From Vandammella animalimorsus (GTDB lineage Bacteria > Pseudomonadota > Gammaproteobacteria > Burkholderiales > Burkholderiaceae_C): a stretch of DNA of 64,000 nt. The DNA is taken from contig NZ_NSJB01000001.1 in assembly GCF_002285265.1 (NCBI RefSeq), positions 496,001 to 560,000 on the forward strand, written 5' to 3'. Positions 40,535-50,068 of the stretch are shown piece after piece (the stretch's first letter is position 1; the number at the start of each line of letters is the position of its first letter). A program made the translations under genes and the position numbers. Below the pieces are notes generated by a model, which was not told where the DNA came from, ran no database searches, and saw nothing but the letters and a program-made list of their open reading frames with translations.

Positions 40535-43117
40535 ATGGCCCGAAAGAAATCCCCCGAAAAATCCACCGCTGCTTTTGTTGCACAGGCCCAGCCGCTGGCG
40601 CTGCCCAGTGGCGAACAAGGCAAGTTGGCAGTGCAGGCATCGCAGCAGCCAGAACAGCCCAGGCCGGGCAAGGGCCCGAAAGCGGCCAAGCAGCGCAGCG
40701 ATCGCAAGAAGACTGCCAAGGCCAGCAAGGCGGATAAGGCGGGCAAGGCCGCGAAGCAGGCCAAACCGCCCAAACCATCCAAGCAGGCTAGGCAAACCCA
40801 AAAGACCGGCGCCGCCGTGCCGCAGCCTGGCGCGCTGGTGCTGCGCCGCGCCGATGCCGACAGCCTCAGCGATGCGCTGCGCACGGCCCAGGCGCTGCAG
40901 GCCACGACGGGCTCGGCCTGGAGCCTGAGCCGCAAGCAGATCGAGGCCGAGAGCGAGCTGATCGTGCACCTGGCGCGGCCCGATGGCATTGCCTGGCTGG
41001 ATCGGGACGGCAGCATTCTGGATTTCAACGAGCGGGTGTTCGACTGGGCCGAGCGCGACGATGTGCCGCTGCTGGAGCGGCTGCGCTATCTGTGCATCGT
41101 CTCTTCCAACCTGGATGAGTTCTTCGAGGTGCGCGTGGCCGACCACCTGGAGGCCGCGCGCGATGGCGTGGAGGACGACGAGTTTTCCGTGCAGAGCTAT
41201 GCGCGCCTGTCGCACAAGGCGCAGCAGCTGGTGCAGCGCCAGTACGCGCTCTACAACAAGGCGCTGCTGCCGGCGCTGCAGGAGCAGGGCATCCAGATCT
41301 TCTCGCACGGCAAGCGCAATGCCGGCCAACGCCGCTGGGTCAAGGAGTATTTCGAGCGCGAGGTGCGGCCGCTGCTGACGCCGGTGGCGCTCGATCCGGC
41401 GCACCCCTTCCCGCAGGTGGCCAACAAGACGCTGAATTTCATTGTGCGCCTCGATGGCGAGGACGCCTTTGGCAATCGCAACGAGATCGCCATCGTCAAA
41501 GTGCCGCGCGTGCTGTCGCGCTTTGTGCGCCTGCCCGATGCGCTGGCCGGGGGCAAGGGCAAGATCGGCGTGATCAGCCTATCGAGCATCATCCGCACGC
41601 ACCTGCCCGAGCTGTTTCCGGGGCGCAAGGTGGTGGAGTTTTCGCAGTTTCGCGTCACGCGCCACTCGGATCTGGCCGTCACCGAGGGCGAGGTGCAGAA
41701 CCTGCGCACGGCGCTGCGCAGGGGCCTGCAGCACCGGCACTTCGGCAAGGCCACGCGCATCGAGGTCTCGCACGGCTGCTCGGCGCCGATTGTGAACTTG
41801 CTGCTGGCCGAGTTCGAGCTGCCCGAGCAGGCGCTGTTCCGCGTCGAGGGGCCGGTGAATCTGGTGCGCCTGAACCAGGTCATCGACCTGGTCGATGGCG
41901 AGCGCCCGGCGCTGCTGTTTGCGCGCTGGATCCCGCAGTGGCCGCGCTCGCTCAAGAACAGTGAAAACCTGTTTGCGCGCATCCGCCAGAAGGACGTGCT
42001 GATCCACCAGCCGTTCGAGAGTTTTGACGCCGTGGTGGAGTTTCTGCGCCAGGCCGTCAAGGATCCGGACGTGCTGGCCATCAAGCAGACGGTTTACCGC
42101 ACCGGCGCCGACTCGGTGATGATGGAGCTGCTGCGCGAGGCCGTGCGCAAGGGCAAGGAGGTCACCGCCGTGGTCGAGCTCAAGGCGCGCTTTGACGAGG
42201 AGAACAACATCAACTGGGCCGAGATGCTCGAGGCCATCGGCGTGCAGGTGGTCTATGGCATCGTCGGCCTGAAGACGCACGGCAAGATGCTGCTGGTCAC
42301 GCGCCGCGAGGCGCGCGGCCTCAAGCGCTACGGGCATTTGTCCACCGGCAACTACAACCCGCGCACGGCCAAGCTCTACACCGATTTGAGCTATCTGACG
42401 GCCAACGACGCCATCACCGCCGACATGGACGCCGTCTTCACGCTGCTGGCCAGCCAGGTGGCGCTGCCGCCGCTCAACCGCCTGCTGGTGGCGCCCTTCA
42501 CGCTGCATGCCACGCTGATGGAGCACATCGCCCAGGCCCAGGCTGCGGCCCAGGCCTGCCAGCCGGCGCGCATCGTCGCCAAGATGAACGCGCTGACCGA
42601 CTGGAAGCTGGCCGCCGCCCTGCACCAGGCGGCCCAGCACGGCGTGCAGATCGACCTGATCGTGCGCGCGGCCTGCGTGCTGCCGGCGCTGCACGCCACG
42701 CCCGCCGGCGGCGCCATCCGCATCCGCTCCATCGTCGGGCGCTTTCTGGAGCACACGCGGGTGTTCTTCTTCCAGGCCGGCCAGCAGGAGCAGCTGTACC
42801 TGGCCAGCGCCGACTGGATGAACCGCAACATGGCTCGGCGCGTGGAGCTGGCCTGGCCGGTGCGCGACGCGGCGCTGCGCCAGCGCATCGTGGACGAATG
42901 CCTGGTGGCCTATCTGATGGACGACCAGGACGCCTGGGTGCTGCAAGAAGATGGCCAGTACCGCCGCCTCGATGGCGACACCGTGGGCGTGAGCGCCCAG
43001 CAAATGCTGGCGCATTACTTCAGCACGGCCTCGGCCCTGCGCCCGCGCCCGCGCAGCGCGGGCTCTTCCTCGGCCGCGCAGTTGACTGCGCGCACCAAGA
43101 GCGCCAAGAAAAAATAG
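40535..43117 (+). CDS. ppk1: Polyphosphate kinase 1 with long basic N-terminal extension
   Basis: An 860-residue enzyme that polymerises ATP gamma-phosphate into polyphosphate. The PPK1 core begins near residue 145 (WLDRDGSILDFNERVFDWAE, YLCIVSSNLDEFFEVRVA) and contains both PLD-like active-site parts: GLKTHGKMLLVTRREARG, with the phosphorylated His, and FLEHTRVFFFQAG, with the second His. The core length (about 690) is normal. The first 140 residues are unusual: a Lys/Ala/Pro tail (KKTAKASKADKAGKAAKQAK) like a histone H1-type DNA-binding tail, then a short linker. The C-terminus is also basic (TKSAKKK). ATG chosen over an upstream TTG. Confidence 0.94.
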   Translation: MARKKSPEKSTAAFVAQAQPLALPSGEQGKLAVQASQQPEQPRPGKGPKAAKQRSDRKKTAKASKADKAGKAAKQAKPPKPSKQARQTQKTGAAVPQPGALVLRRADADSLSDALRTAQALQATTGSAWSLSRKQIEAESELIVHLARPDGIAWLDRDGSILDFNERVFDWAERDDVPLLERLRYLCIVSSNLDEFFEVRVADHLEAARDGVEDDEFSVQSYARLSHKAQQLVQRQYALYNKALLPALQEQGIQIFSHGKRNAGQRRWVKEYFEREVRPLLTPVALDPAHPFPQVANKTLNFIVRLDGEDAFGNRNEIAIVKVPRVLSRFVRLPDALAGGKGKIGVISLSSIIRTHLPELFPGRKVVEFSQFRVTRHSDLAVTEGEVQNLRTALRRGLQHRHFGKATRIEVSHGCSAPIVNLLLAEFELPEQALFRVEGPVNLVRLNQVIDLVDGERPALLFARWIPQWPRSLKNSENLFARIRQKDVLIHQPFESFDAVVEFLRQAVKDPDVLAIKQTVYRTGADSVMMELLREAVRKGKEVTAVVELKARFDEENNINWAEMLEAIGVQVVYGIVGLKTHGKMLLVTRREARGLKRYGHLSTGNYNPRTAKLYTDLSYLTANDAITADMDAVFTLLASQVALPPLNRLLVAPFTLHATLMEHIAQAQAAAQACQPARIVAKMNALTDWKLAAALHQAAQHGVQIDLIVRAACVLPALHATPAGGAIRIRSIVGRFLEHTRVFFFQAGQQEQLYLASADWMNRNMARRVELAWPVRDAALRQRIVDECLVAYLMDDQDAWVLQEDGQYRRLDGDTVGVSAQQMLAHYFSTASALRPRPRSAGSSSAAQLTARTKSAKKK

Positions 43118-43328
43118 CGCCAGCAGGCAGCGCCCGCTTGCGGGCCACGACAAAGCCCGGCTCGCGCTGGTGCGATACGACATGCAGTAAGCTTCGCGCC
43201 GCGCGCGCGGCGCCAAGCCAGTGCGCAGCTTTTTTCATGCTGCCGGCCGGGCAGGCGCGGCGCCCTGGGGCTTGATGCCCCCAACCACTTTCCCCACACC
43301 GAGTTTTCCTACGAGCAGGAGCGCCCTT

Positions 43329-44744
43329 ATGGCAAAAACAGTCGACGACGTCATGGCAATGGTCGAAGAAAACGAAATCAAGTTCATTGATTTGCGCTTC
43401 ACCGACACCCGTGGCAAAGAGCAGCACGTGACCGTGCCAGTGTCCCATTTCGATGAGGACAAGTTCCACAGCGGCCATGCGTTCGACGGCTCCTCCATGC
43501 CGGGCTGGAAGGGCGTCGAAGCCTCGGACATGCTGCTCATGCCCGACCCCGATACCGCCAACATCGATCCCTTCTTCCAGGAGCCCACGCTGTTTCTGAC
43601 CTGCGATGTGGTCGATCCGGCCGACGGCACCCCTTATGAACGCGACCCGCGCAGCATCGCCAAGCGCGCCGAGGCCTATCTGAAAGCCTCCGGCCTGGGC
43701 GACACCGCCTACTTCGGCCCCGAGCCGGAGTTCTTCCTGTTTGACGGCGTGCGCTGGGAGAACACCCCCGGCAAGGTCGGCTTTGAAATCGAAGAATACG
43801 AAGCGCCCTGGAACAGCGGCGCCAAGCTCGAAGGCGGCAACCGCGGCCACCGCCCCGGCCCCAAGGGCGGCTACGTGCCCGTGCCGCCGGTGGACAGCAC
43901 GCAGGACATGCGCGCCGAAATGTCGCTGGTGCTCGAATCGCTGGGCATCCCCGTCGAAGTCTTTCACCACGAAGTGGGCGCGGCCGGGCAAAACGAAATC
44001 GGCACCCAGTTCAGCACCCTGGTCAAGCGCGCGGACTGGACGCAGCTGCAAAAGTACGTCATCCACAACGTCGCCAACCTCTACGGCAAGACGGCCACCT
44101 TCATGCCCAAGCCCATCGTGGGCGACAACGGCTCGGGCATGCACGTGCACCAATCGGTCTGGAAGGATGGCAAGAACCTGTTTGCCGGCGACGGCTATGC
44201 GGGCCTGTCGGACTTTGCGCTGTACTACATCGGCGGCCTCATCAAGCACGCGCGCGCGCTCAACGCCATCACCAACCCCGGCACCAACAGCTACAAGCGC
44301 CTGGTGCCTGGCTTTGAAGCGCCGGTCAAGCTGGCCTACTCGGCCAAGAACCGCTCGGCCTCCATCCGCGTGCCCTTCGTCACCAACCCCAAGGCGCGGC
44401 GCGTGGAAGCGCGCTTTCCCGATCCGCTGATGAACCCCTACCTGGGCTTTGCCGCGCTGCTCATGGCCGGGCTGGACGGGGTGGAAAACAAAATCCACCC
44501 CGGCGAGGCGGCCACCAAAGACCTGTACCACCTGCCGCCCGAGGAAGACGCGCTCATTCCCACCGTCTGCCACAGCCTGGACCAGGCGCTCGAAGCGCTG
44601 GACGCTGACCGGGCTTTCCTCACCAAAGGCGGCGTGTTCACCGACGCCATGCTGGATGCCTACATCGAGCTGAAGATGGGCGAAGTCACGCGCTTTCGCC
44701 AGGCCGTGCACCCGCTGGAATTCGAGATGTATTACTCGCTGTGA
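43329..44744 (+). CDS. glnA: Glutamine synthetase type I
   Basis: A 471-residue dodecameric ammonia-assimilating enzyme. N-terminal [20 protein letters not shown] and the Asp latch region [15 protein letters not shown] are typical. The active-site blocks are [55 protein letters not shown] and EARFPDP. The adenylylation Tyr is in [10 protein letters not shown], so control by GlnE/GlnB is expected. ATG preceded by AGGAG. The usual downstream genes ntrB and ntrC are absent; a RES-Xre toxin-antitoxin pair on the opposite strand follows instead. The 211-bp upstream gap shows no clear sigma54 site. Confidence 0.98.
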   Translation: MAKTVDDVMAMVEENEIKFIDLRFTDTRGKEQHVTVPVSHFDEDKFHSGHAFDGSSMPGWKGVEASDMLLMPDPDTANIDPFFQEPTLFLTCDVVDPADGTPYERDPRSIAKRAEAYLKASGLGDTAYFGPEPEFFLFDGVRWENTPGKVGFEIEEYEAPWNSGAKLEGGNRGHRPGPKGGYVPVPPVDSTQDMRAEMSLVLESLGIPVEVFHHEVGAAGQNEIGTQFSTLVKRADWTQLQKYVIHNVANLYGKTATFMPKPIVGDNGSGMHVHQSVWKDGKNLFAGDGYAGLSDFALYYIGGLIKHARALNAITNPGTNSYKRLVPGFEAPVKLAYSAKNRSASIRVPFVTNPKARRVEARFPDPLMNPYLGFAALLMAGLDGVENKIHPGEAATKDLYHLPPEEDALIPTVCHSLDQALEALDADRAFLTKGGVFTDAMLDAYIELKMGEVTRFRQAVHPLEFEMYYSL

Positions 44745-44795
44745 GCGCCTGTTGGCTGGTCTCTTGCTCACTTGCGCTGGGGCGCGTGCGGATTT

Positions 44796-45392
44796 TTAGA
44801 TGTCTTGTATGCCAATGCGGTAAGCCTTGACGAAATCTGGCCAATCCCGGTGCAGATCCAGGTCGATGTCGTCATCGACGCGCAGTTTGGCGACCGCGCG
44901 ATCGAACAGCGCGATGCTCTTGGCCGGGTAGTTGTTGCGCGATGGATAAAGCACGCCGTCGAACAATGGCTGGCCGTTGCACCCTTGCAGGGCATGCACC
45001 TGGGCCGACAAGCGCTGTGTGTGTGCGTAGTCCCGGCAGGCCAGTTGCGCCAGATTCATGCCCAGGCCAGCGGCCATGAAGCCCGGTGCCGTGAAATCGG
45101 CCAGGTGGATGTTGGCCATCACCTCGATGACGCGCACCATCCGCTGCCGAACCTCCTGCAGCGTGATGACGCGGCTTGGAGCCTCAAGCCACAGGTGTTT
45201 GTGAAACACCGACTCCATCAGCGCAGTGGGCAGCTCAAAGCCCAGATAGAGCACGCCATAGCCTCGCGCTGGATCGTCGTAGCGGTTGGCTGCATTTCGG
45301 CCAAAGTGCAGAGGCGTGTGCCGATAGGCGGTGCGGCTTACATGCTGCAAGAGTTCACCGGCCTGGATCTGAAATGACGGCCAGTCATGCAT
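44796..45392 (-). CDS. RES-domain toxin
   Basis: A 198-residue protein with the Arg-Glu-Ser pattern of RES toxins: RTAYRHTPLHFG, then RYDDPARGYGVLYLGFEL with the pocket Tyr, MESVFHKH with the Glu, and LFDGVLYPSRNNYPAKSIAL with the Ser-Arg. Family members (MbcT, ParT) break down NAD+ or ADP-ribosylate a metabolic target; the exact reaction here is not known. It lies 12 bp after the antitoxin gene on the same strand, in the antitoxin-first order normal for this type II family. The module occupies the 3' side of glnA, where ntrBC would be expected. Confidence 0.88.
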   Translation of the reverse strand: MHDWPSFQIQAGELLQHVSRTAYRHTPLHFGRNAANRYDDPARGYGVLYLGFELPTALMESVFHKHLWLEAPSRVITLQEVRQRMVRVIEVMANIHLADFTAPGFMAAGLGMNLAQLACRDYAHTQRLSAQVHALQGCNGQPLFDGVLYPSRNNYPAKSIALFDRAVAKLRVDDDIDLDLHRDWPDFVKAYRIGIQDI

Positions 45393-45404
45393 GGGCGCGC
45401 CGCA

Positions 45405-46037
45405 TCAGCGTGCCTGAACGCCCAGGGCGTTGCACACGGCTTCGAGTACGGATTGGAGCGTCTCGGGCGTCACCGCTGCCACCGGCGAGCGCCCCCCCAG
45501 ACCTTCCAGCGGTTCGGACAAAGCGCGGTAGAGGCTCCAGTGATCAATGCCTGGGAGCTGCTCAAGCGCGGCCTGTGTCAATTGCTGCTTGACCGGATCA
45601 AGCTGCCAGTCGGGCAGCCTTTGGCGCTGCGGGCCCACTTTCAGCGCCAGCAGTTTGCGGGCGGCGATGTCCTTGTAGATTTGCTGGCGCGACTTGTCTG
45701 CCAGTTGGGCGAAATCCGCAGGGCTGAGGTTGTGCGGCTGCTTGAAAGCCTGCAGCAGCATGGCGCGGCCTCGTTGAATGTCGGTTTCACTGGGCATCCA
45801 GCGCGTATCCGCACGCAGCGCGGCCGCCTTGCTGACAAACGGTTGCGAGGAGGCCGCGTCCACCGCAGGATTGGGCATAGACAGCTTTGCTGCGGCAAGA
45901 CGCTCCTGGAAAAAGGCCTGCAATTGAGCCGCAAAGGCCTTGGCATCGCGGATTTCGATGCTGTTTGCAAAGCGCTGCACATCGCGCACCGTCACAGCTG
46001 GCAGATGTTCGCTCATGAATTCGATGGCTTTGGGCAT
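45405..46037 (-). CDS. Xre/MbcA/ParS-family antitoxin
   Basis: A 210-residue antitoxin partner of the RES protein. The middle has a DNA-binding-like segment (NLSPADFAQLADKSRQQIYK, DIAARKLLALKVG). The C-terminus has the toxin-binding DUF2384-type pattern, WSLYRALSEPLEGLGGRSPV followed by a last helix ending in LGVQAR. The N-terminal 85 residues are longer than usual and of unknown role. Neutralisation and autorepression of the operon are expected from the family. A second ATG (MSEHLPAV) seven codons in could be the start; ribosome-binding sites do not decide. Bases 45652-45764 recur as a decayed copy at 53589-53700. Confidence 0.83.
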   Translation of the reverse strand: MPKAIEFMSEHLPAVTVRDVQRFANSIEIRDAKAFAAQLQAFFQERLAAAKLSMPNPAVDAASSQPFVSKAAALRADTRWMPSETDIQRGRAMLLQAFKQPHNLSPADFAQLADKSRQQIYKDIAARKLLALKVGPQRQRLPDWQLDPVKQQLTQAALEQLPGIDHWSLYRALSEPLEGLGGRSPVAAVTPETLQSVLEAVCNALGVQAR

Positions 46038-46209
46038 ACCGGTCTCTGAACTGGGTTTGTGATGGCGAGGAAGTTATTCTCCTTTGTCGCGTTTGTCAAT
46101 TTTGACTCGTCTGAATCCCATGCCTGACTGTCAGAGCGCCCGCCTATGGCTGCATCGTGCAGTCGCCCGCTCAACAGGTGCCAAGGCAATGGACGGAGCG
46201 GCTTTTTCA

Positions 46210-46370
46210 GAGCCTGTTCAAAGTCTCGGCGCGAGTGGGCAAGAAGCGGTTTGGGATGGGCTGCAAGGCGCAAAACGCAGACGGGCCGCGTGGCCCGGCG
46301 AGGCTTTGCAACGCCGCAGACCGCCCCAATCCGCTTGCTTGCCTGCCGTGCGGAGACTTTGAACAGGCTC
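46210..46370. mobile_element. MITE copy 2 (161 bp)
   Basis: It has perfect 18-bp terminal inverted repeats: GAGCCTGTTCAAAGTCTC at the left and GAGACTTTGAACAGGCTC at the right. TCA flanks it on both sides (46207-46209 and 46371-46373), either a 3-bp target duplication or a target preference. The right-hand TCA is the stop codon of the minus-strand ABC transporter gene. The interior shares AAGCGGTTTGGGATGGGCTG and GAGGCTTTGCAACGCC with copies 3 and 4. No gene inside. It lies 172 bp upstream of the antitoxin start and occupies half of the 333-bp gap. Confidence 0.88.
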
Positions 46371-48170
46371 TCAAACCCGCCACTGCCTGGCGCCTTGCTG
46401 GGCGCGCCAGAGGGCGGCGTAGCGGCCATCTTTGGCCAGCAGTTCGGCGTGCGTGCCTGTCTCCAGGGCGCGGCCCTGGTCGATGACGATGATTTGCCCG
46501 GCCCCGGCGATGGTGGAGAGGCGGTGGGCGATGACGATCACGGTGCGCTCGCGCACCAGCGCCTCGATGGCGCGCTGCACGGCCAGCTCGCTTTCGGTAT
46601 CGAGCGCGGCGGTGGGCTCGTCCAGCACGACGATGGGCGCATCTTTCAGCATCGCCCGGGCGATGCTGATGCGCTGGCGCTCGCCGCCCGAGAGGCTGGC
46701 GCCCATTTCGCCGATGCGGGTGTGCCAGCCCTGGGGCAGGCGCTCGATGAAGTCCAGGCACTGCGCGGCGCGGGCGGCCTGGCGCACTTCGTCTTCGCTG
46801 GCCTCGGGGCGGGCCATGCGGATGTTGGCCAGCACGCTGTCGTTGAACAGGTACACGTCCTGAAAGACGACGGAAACCAGCCGCCCCAGCGACTCGGGCG
46901 GGATGTGGCGCACGTCCACCCCGCCAATGCACACGCGGCCGGCCTGCGGATCGGCATGGCGCATGAGCAGGCGGGTGATGGTGGTTTTGCCCCCGCCCGA
47001 GGGGCCGACCAGCGCCGTCATGCCGCGCGCGGGCAGGCGGGCGCAAAAGCCTTGCAGCACGGGCGGGGCGCCGCCGGCGTAGGCGAAGTCCACGTTCTCA
47101 AAGGCAATGTCGAAGGCCGTGGGCGCCTGCGCGGGCGCGGCTTGCGGCAGCGGTGGCACGGCCAGCAGGGCGTGAATGCGCTCCAGCCCGGTTTCGATGA
47201 GTTCCACGATGGCCGTCATCGACACCACGGTCGAGAGCGGCTCGCCAAAGCGCGCCAGCATCACGGCCACGGCGGCCAGCACGGCCACGTCCATCTGCCC
47301 GCGCACGGCCCAGCTCACCCCCGCGGCCATGACCAGCAGCAGCGACAGCTCCACCACGCTGCTGATGATGAGGTTGGGCCGCAGCCCTTTTTTCTGCCCC
47401 AGCGCCTGCATGCGTTCCAGCCGCTCGAAGCTCTCTTGCAGGCGCGCGGCGCGCGCGCCGGTGCAGCGCGCCGCGCGCAGCACGGCCAGGCCCTGGGCGT
47501 ACTCCAGCACGTCGCCGCTGCACTGCGCGTTGGCCTCGGCCAGCGCGCGCATGCCGCGCCCGAAAGCGGGCCGCCGCCAGCGGTACAGAGGTATCAGCGC
47601 CGGAAACACCAGCAGCAGGGCCAGGCCCAGCCGCCAGTCCCAGGCCAGCACGCCCAGCGCGGCGGCCAGCGGCGTCAGCGCCGACTGGGTGATGAGCGTG
47701 GCGATGGTGATGGTGTAGTTCAGCCCCTCGTCCACGTTGCCCAGCAGGGCCGCGCCCATTTCGCCCGCGCGTTTTTGCTGCAATTGCAGCAGCGGCATGC
47801 GGCGAAGCTGCTCGCCCACCAGGCTGCGCAGGTGGTGCACGGCGTCGGCTTGCTGGCCGCCGTAGTCGAACCACTGCGCCCGCCAGCGCAGCGCCAGCGC
47901 GGCCAGCGCCAGCGCCCCAAAGCCCAGCAGCCAGGGCAGCGCCGCCGCCAGCGCTTGAGCGCCAGCCACACGGCCCTGCGCCGCAGGCAGCAGCGCGCTG
48001 AAGATGGGCAGCATCAGCGCCAGCGCCAGCCCTTGCAGCACGGCGGCGGCGGCCAGCATCAGCAGGCTGCGCCGCAGCGCGTGCGCATGGGGCGCGGCGC
48101 TGTCGATGAGCAGCCGCCAGGTGGCGCGCCAAGACCGGGAGCGGGTGGGGGCGCGTGCAGGGGCATTCAT
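46371..48170 (-). CDS. ABC exporter-fold siderophore transporter, subunit 2 (YbtQ/IrtB-like)
   Basis: A 599-residue half-transporter: about six membrane helices (20-330) followed by a nucleotide-binding domain (about 365-590). Walker A is VGPSGGGKTTITR, signature SLSGGERQRISIARAM, Walker B PIVVLDEPTAALD with the catalytic Glu, and H-loop VIAHRLSTI. It pairs with the gene just upstream; the two overlap by ATGA. Next to a TonB-dependent receptor and AraC regulator, the pair resembles YbtPQ and IrtAB, exporter-fold proteins that import ferric siderophores. Siderophore export is the alternative. Start ATG chosen at the overlap. A MITE abuts the stop codon. Confidence 0.87.
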   Translation of the reverse strand: MNAPARAPTRSRSWRATWRLLIDSAAPHAHALRRSLLMLAAAAVLQGLALALMLPIFSALLPAAQGRVAGAQALAAALPWLLGFGALALAALALRWRAQWFDYGGQQADAVHHLRSLVGEQLRRMPLLQLQQKRAGEMGAALLGNVDEGLNYTITIATLITQSALTPLAAALGVLAWDWRLGLALLLVFPALIPLYRWRRPAFGRGMRALAEANAQCSGDVLEYAQGLAVLRAARCTGARAARLQESFERLERMQALGQKKGLRPNLIISSVVELSLLLVMAAGVSWAVRGQMDVAVLAAVAVMLARFGEPLSTVVSMTAIVELIETGLERIHALLAVPPLPQAAPAQAPTAFDIAFENVDFAYAGGAPPVLQGFCARLPARGMTALVGPSGGGKTTITRLLMRHADPQAGRVCIGGVDVRHIPPESLGRLVSVVFQDVYLFNDSVLANIRMARPEASEDEVRQAARAAQCLDFIERLPQGWHTRIGEMGASLSGGERQRISIARAMLKDAPIVVLDEPTAALDTESELAVQRAIEALVRERTVIVIAHRLSTIAGAGQIIVIDQGRALETGTHAELLAKDGRYAALWRAQQGARQWRV

Positions 48171-49972
48171 GCCTGCCCCCCTGGCAGGCGCCAGCCCTGC
48201 GCCTGCTCCCAGCTGTGCCACAGGCGGGCGTAGCGCCCGCCCTGGGCCAGCAGCGCCGCGTGCCGTCCCTGCTCCAGCAATCGGCCCTGGTCAAACACCA
48301 GAATCTGGTCGGCGTCCTGCACGGTGGCCAGGCGGTGCGCCACCAGCAGCACGGTCTTGCCCCGCATCAGGGCCGCCAGCGCCTGCACCAGCGCGGCCTC
48401 GTTCTCGGGGTCGGCAAAGGCGGTGGCCTCGTCCAGCACCAGGATGGGGCGGCCCTGCAAGATGGCGCGGGCGATGGTGATGCGCTGGCGCTGGCCGCCC
48501 GAGAGCTGCACGCCGCGCTCGCCCGCCGGGCTGTCGTAGCCCTGCGGCAGCGCCATGATGAATTCGTGCGCCTGCGCCGCGCGGGCGGCGGCCATCACCG
48601 CGTCCATGCTGGCCTCGGGGCAGCCCAGGCGGATGTTGTCGGCGATGCTGCCGGCAAAGAGAAAGGTGTCCTGAAACACGAAGGCCACCTGCTGCATCAG
48701 CGTGTCGGCCCGCATCTCGCGCACGTTGGCGCCGCCCACCAGCACGCGGCCCGCGCTCACGTCCCAAAAGCGCGGAATCAGCCGCGCCACCGTGCTCTTG
48801 CCCGCGCCCGACGGGCCCACCAGCGCCGTCACGCGGCCTGCCGGGGCCGTGAAGCTCACCCCTTGCAGCGCGGGCGCGCCGCCTGCTTCGTAGCGGAAAT
48901 GCACGTTGTCAAACACCACGCTGGCGTCCTGCGGCTGCGCGCCTGGCGCGGCCACTTCGGGCTGGGGCGGCTCGGCCAGCAGGCGCTGGATGCGGCCCAC
49001 GCTGAGCTTGGCCTTTTCGATCAAGTGGTGCAGGCTCATCAGCGGCATCAGCGATTCGGCCAGCCCCGCGCCCAGCAGCAGCGCCGCCACCCACACATCG
49101 AATGTCAGCCTGCCGCCCGCCAGCAGCCACGCGCCCAGCCCCAGCAGCACCGCCAGCGTGGGCAGCATGGAGAGAATGGCGATCGAAAAGCGCGCCACGA
49201 AGCGCACGCTGGCGTACCAGTGCCGCAGCACCTGCCGGTAGGCCGCCAGCGCCGCCTGGTAGCGCCCGAAGCTGGCGCTGCCCGTGTCAAAGGTGCGCAC
49301 CACCGGCATGGCCTGCACGAACTCGACGATGGCCGCGGCCACCTGCTCGCGCGCGGCGTTGTAGCGCGCGCTCACCTCGCGGCTGCCGCCGACGATGAGC
49401 GCCATCAGCGCAAAGCCCAGCGCGGGCACGGCCAGCGCCGCCAGCGCCAGCCGCCAGTCCAGCCACAGCAGGGCCGCCAGCGCCGCCAGCGGCGCGGCGC
49501 AGGCCCGCGCGAACAGCGGCGTGGAATCGGCCACGAACACATGCAGCGCCTGCACGTCGTCGTGTATCACCTTGGCCACGGGCCCCGCGCCCAGCGCCTG
49601 CGCCCGCCCCAGCGGCAGCCGCGCCAGGTGCGCCGCCAGCCGCGTGCGCAGCAGCACCTCCAGCCGGAAGGCCGCGTGGTGCGACACGTCAAAGGCCAGC
49701 AGCCGCAGCACGAAGGCCGCCACCGTGCACAGCGCCAGCGCCAGCATGGGCGCCCAGGGCCACTGCCCCGGCGCCAGCAGCAGCGCGCGCAGCGCCAGCG
49801 CCAGACAGGCCAGCGCCCCCACGCCCAGCGCCGCCGAGGCGCAGGCCAGCGCCACGGCCAGCCCCACGCGCTCGCGCACCGGGGCCATGATGCGCCAGGG
49901 GCTGTCCGTGGCGGGCGGCTGATCAGAAGCGGCGGGCGCGGCCGGTGCGGCGGACTCAGGCGCTTGGCTCAT
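48167..49972 (-). CDS. ABC exporter-fold siderophore transporter, subunit 1 (YbtP/IrtA-like)
   Basis: A 601-residue half-transporter, partner of the downstream gene. The transmembrane domain (about 35-340) has hydrophobic pairs such as VGLAVALACASAALGVGALA and LALAALAVPALGFALMALIV. The nucleotide-binding domain has Walker A VGPSGAGKSTVAR, signature [16 protein letters not shown], Walker B PILVLDEATAFADPENE and H-loop LVAHRLATV. Both subunits keep the catalytic Glu, so both ATP sites should work. No siderophore-interaction (FAD) domain like that of mycobacterial IrtA is present, so YbtP is the closer model. It lies 96 bp after the stop of the receptor gene on the same strand. Confidence 0.87.
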   Translation of the reverse strand: MSQAPESAAPAAPAASDQPPATDSPWRIMAPVRERVGLAVALACASAALGVGALACLALALRALLLAPGQWPWAPMLALALCTVAAFVLRLLAFDVSHHAAFRLEVLLRTRLAAHLARLPLGRAQALGAGPVAKVIHDDVQALHVFVADSTPLFARACAAPLAALAALLWLDWRLALAALAVPALGFALMALIVGGSREVSARYNAAREQVAAAIVEFVQAMPVVRTFDTGSASFGRYQAALAAYRQVLRHWYASVRFVARFSIAILSMLPTLAVLLGLGAWLLAGGRLTFDVWVAALLLGAGLAESLMPLMSLHHLIEKAKLSVGRIQRLLAEPPQPEVAAPGAQPQDASVVFDNVHFRYEAGGAPALQGVSFTAPAGRVTALVGPSGAGKSTVARLIPRFWDVSAGRVLVGGANVREMRADTLMQQVAFVFQDTFLFAGSIADNIRLGCPEASMDAVMAAARAAQAHEFIMALPQGYDSPAGERGVQLSGGQRQRITIARAILQGRPILVLDEATAFADPENEAALVQALAALMRGKTVLLVAHRLATVQDADQILVFDQGRLLEQGRHAALLAQGGRYARLWHSWEQAQGWRLPGGQA

Positions 49973-50068
49973 GGGCGGGCAAGAGGTTCGTTGCGATCAC
50001 AAGCCCATCTGCTTGCGCACCTGGGCTGCTGGGCCAAATCCAGTCTGGCTTGATGAAGCTTGATGAGA

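Noticed and set aside
43118..43328. A sigma54 promoter upstream of glnA.
   Set aside because: The closest candidate (GG...GC near 43167-43184) has the wrong distance between the two dinucleotides.
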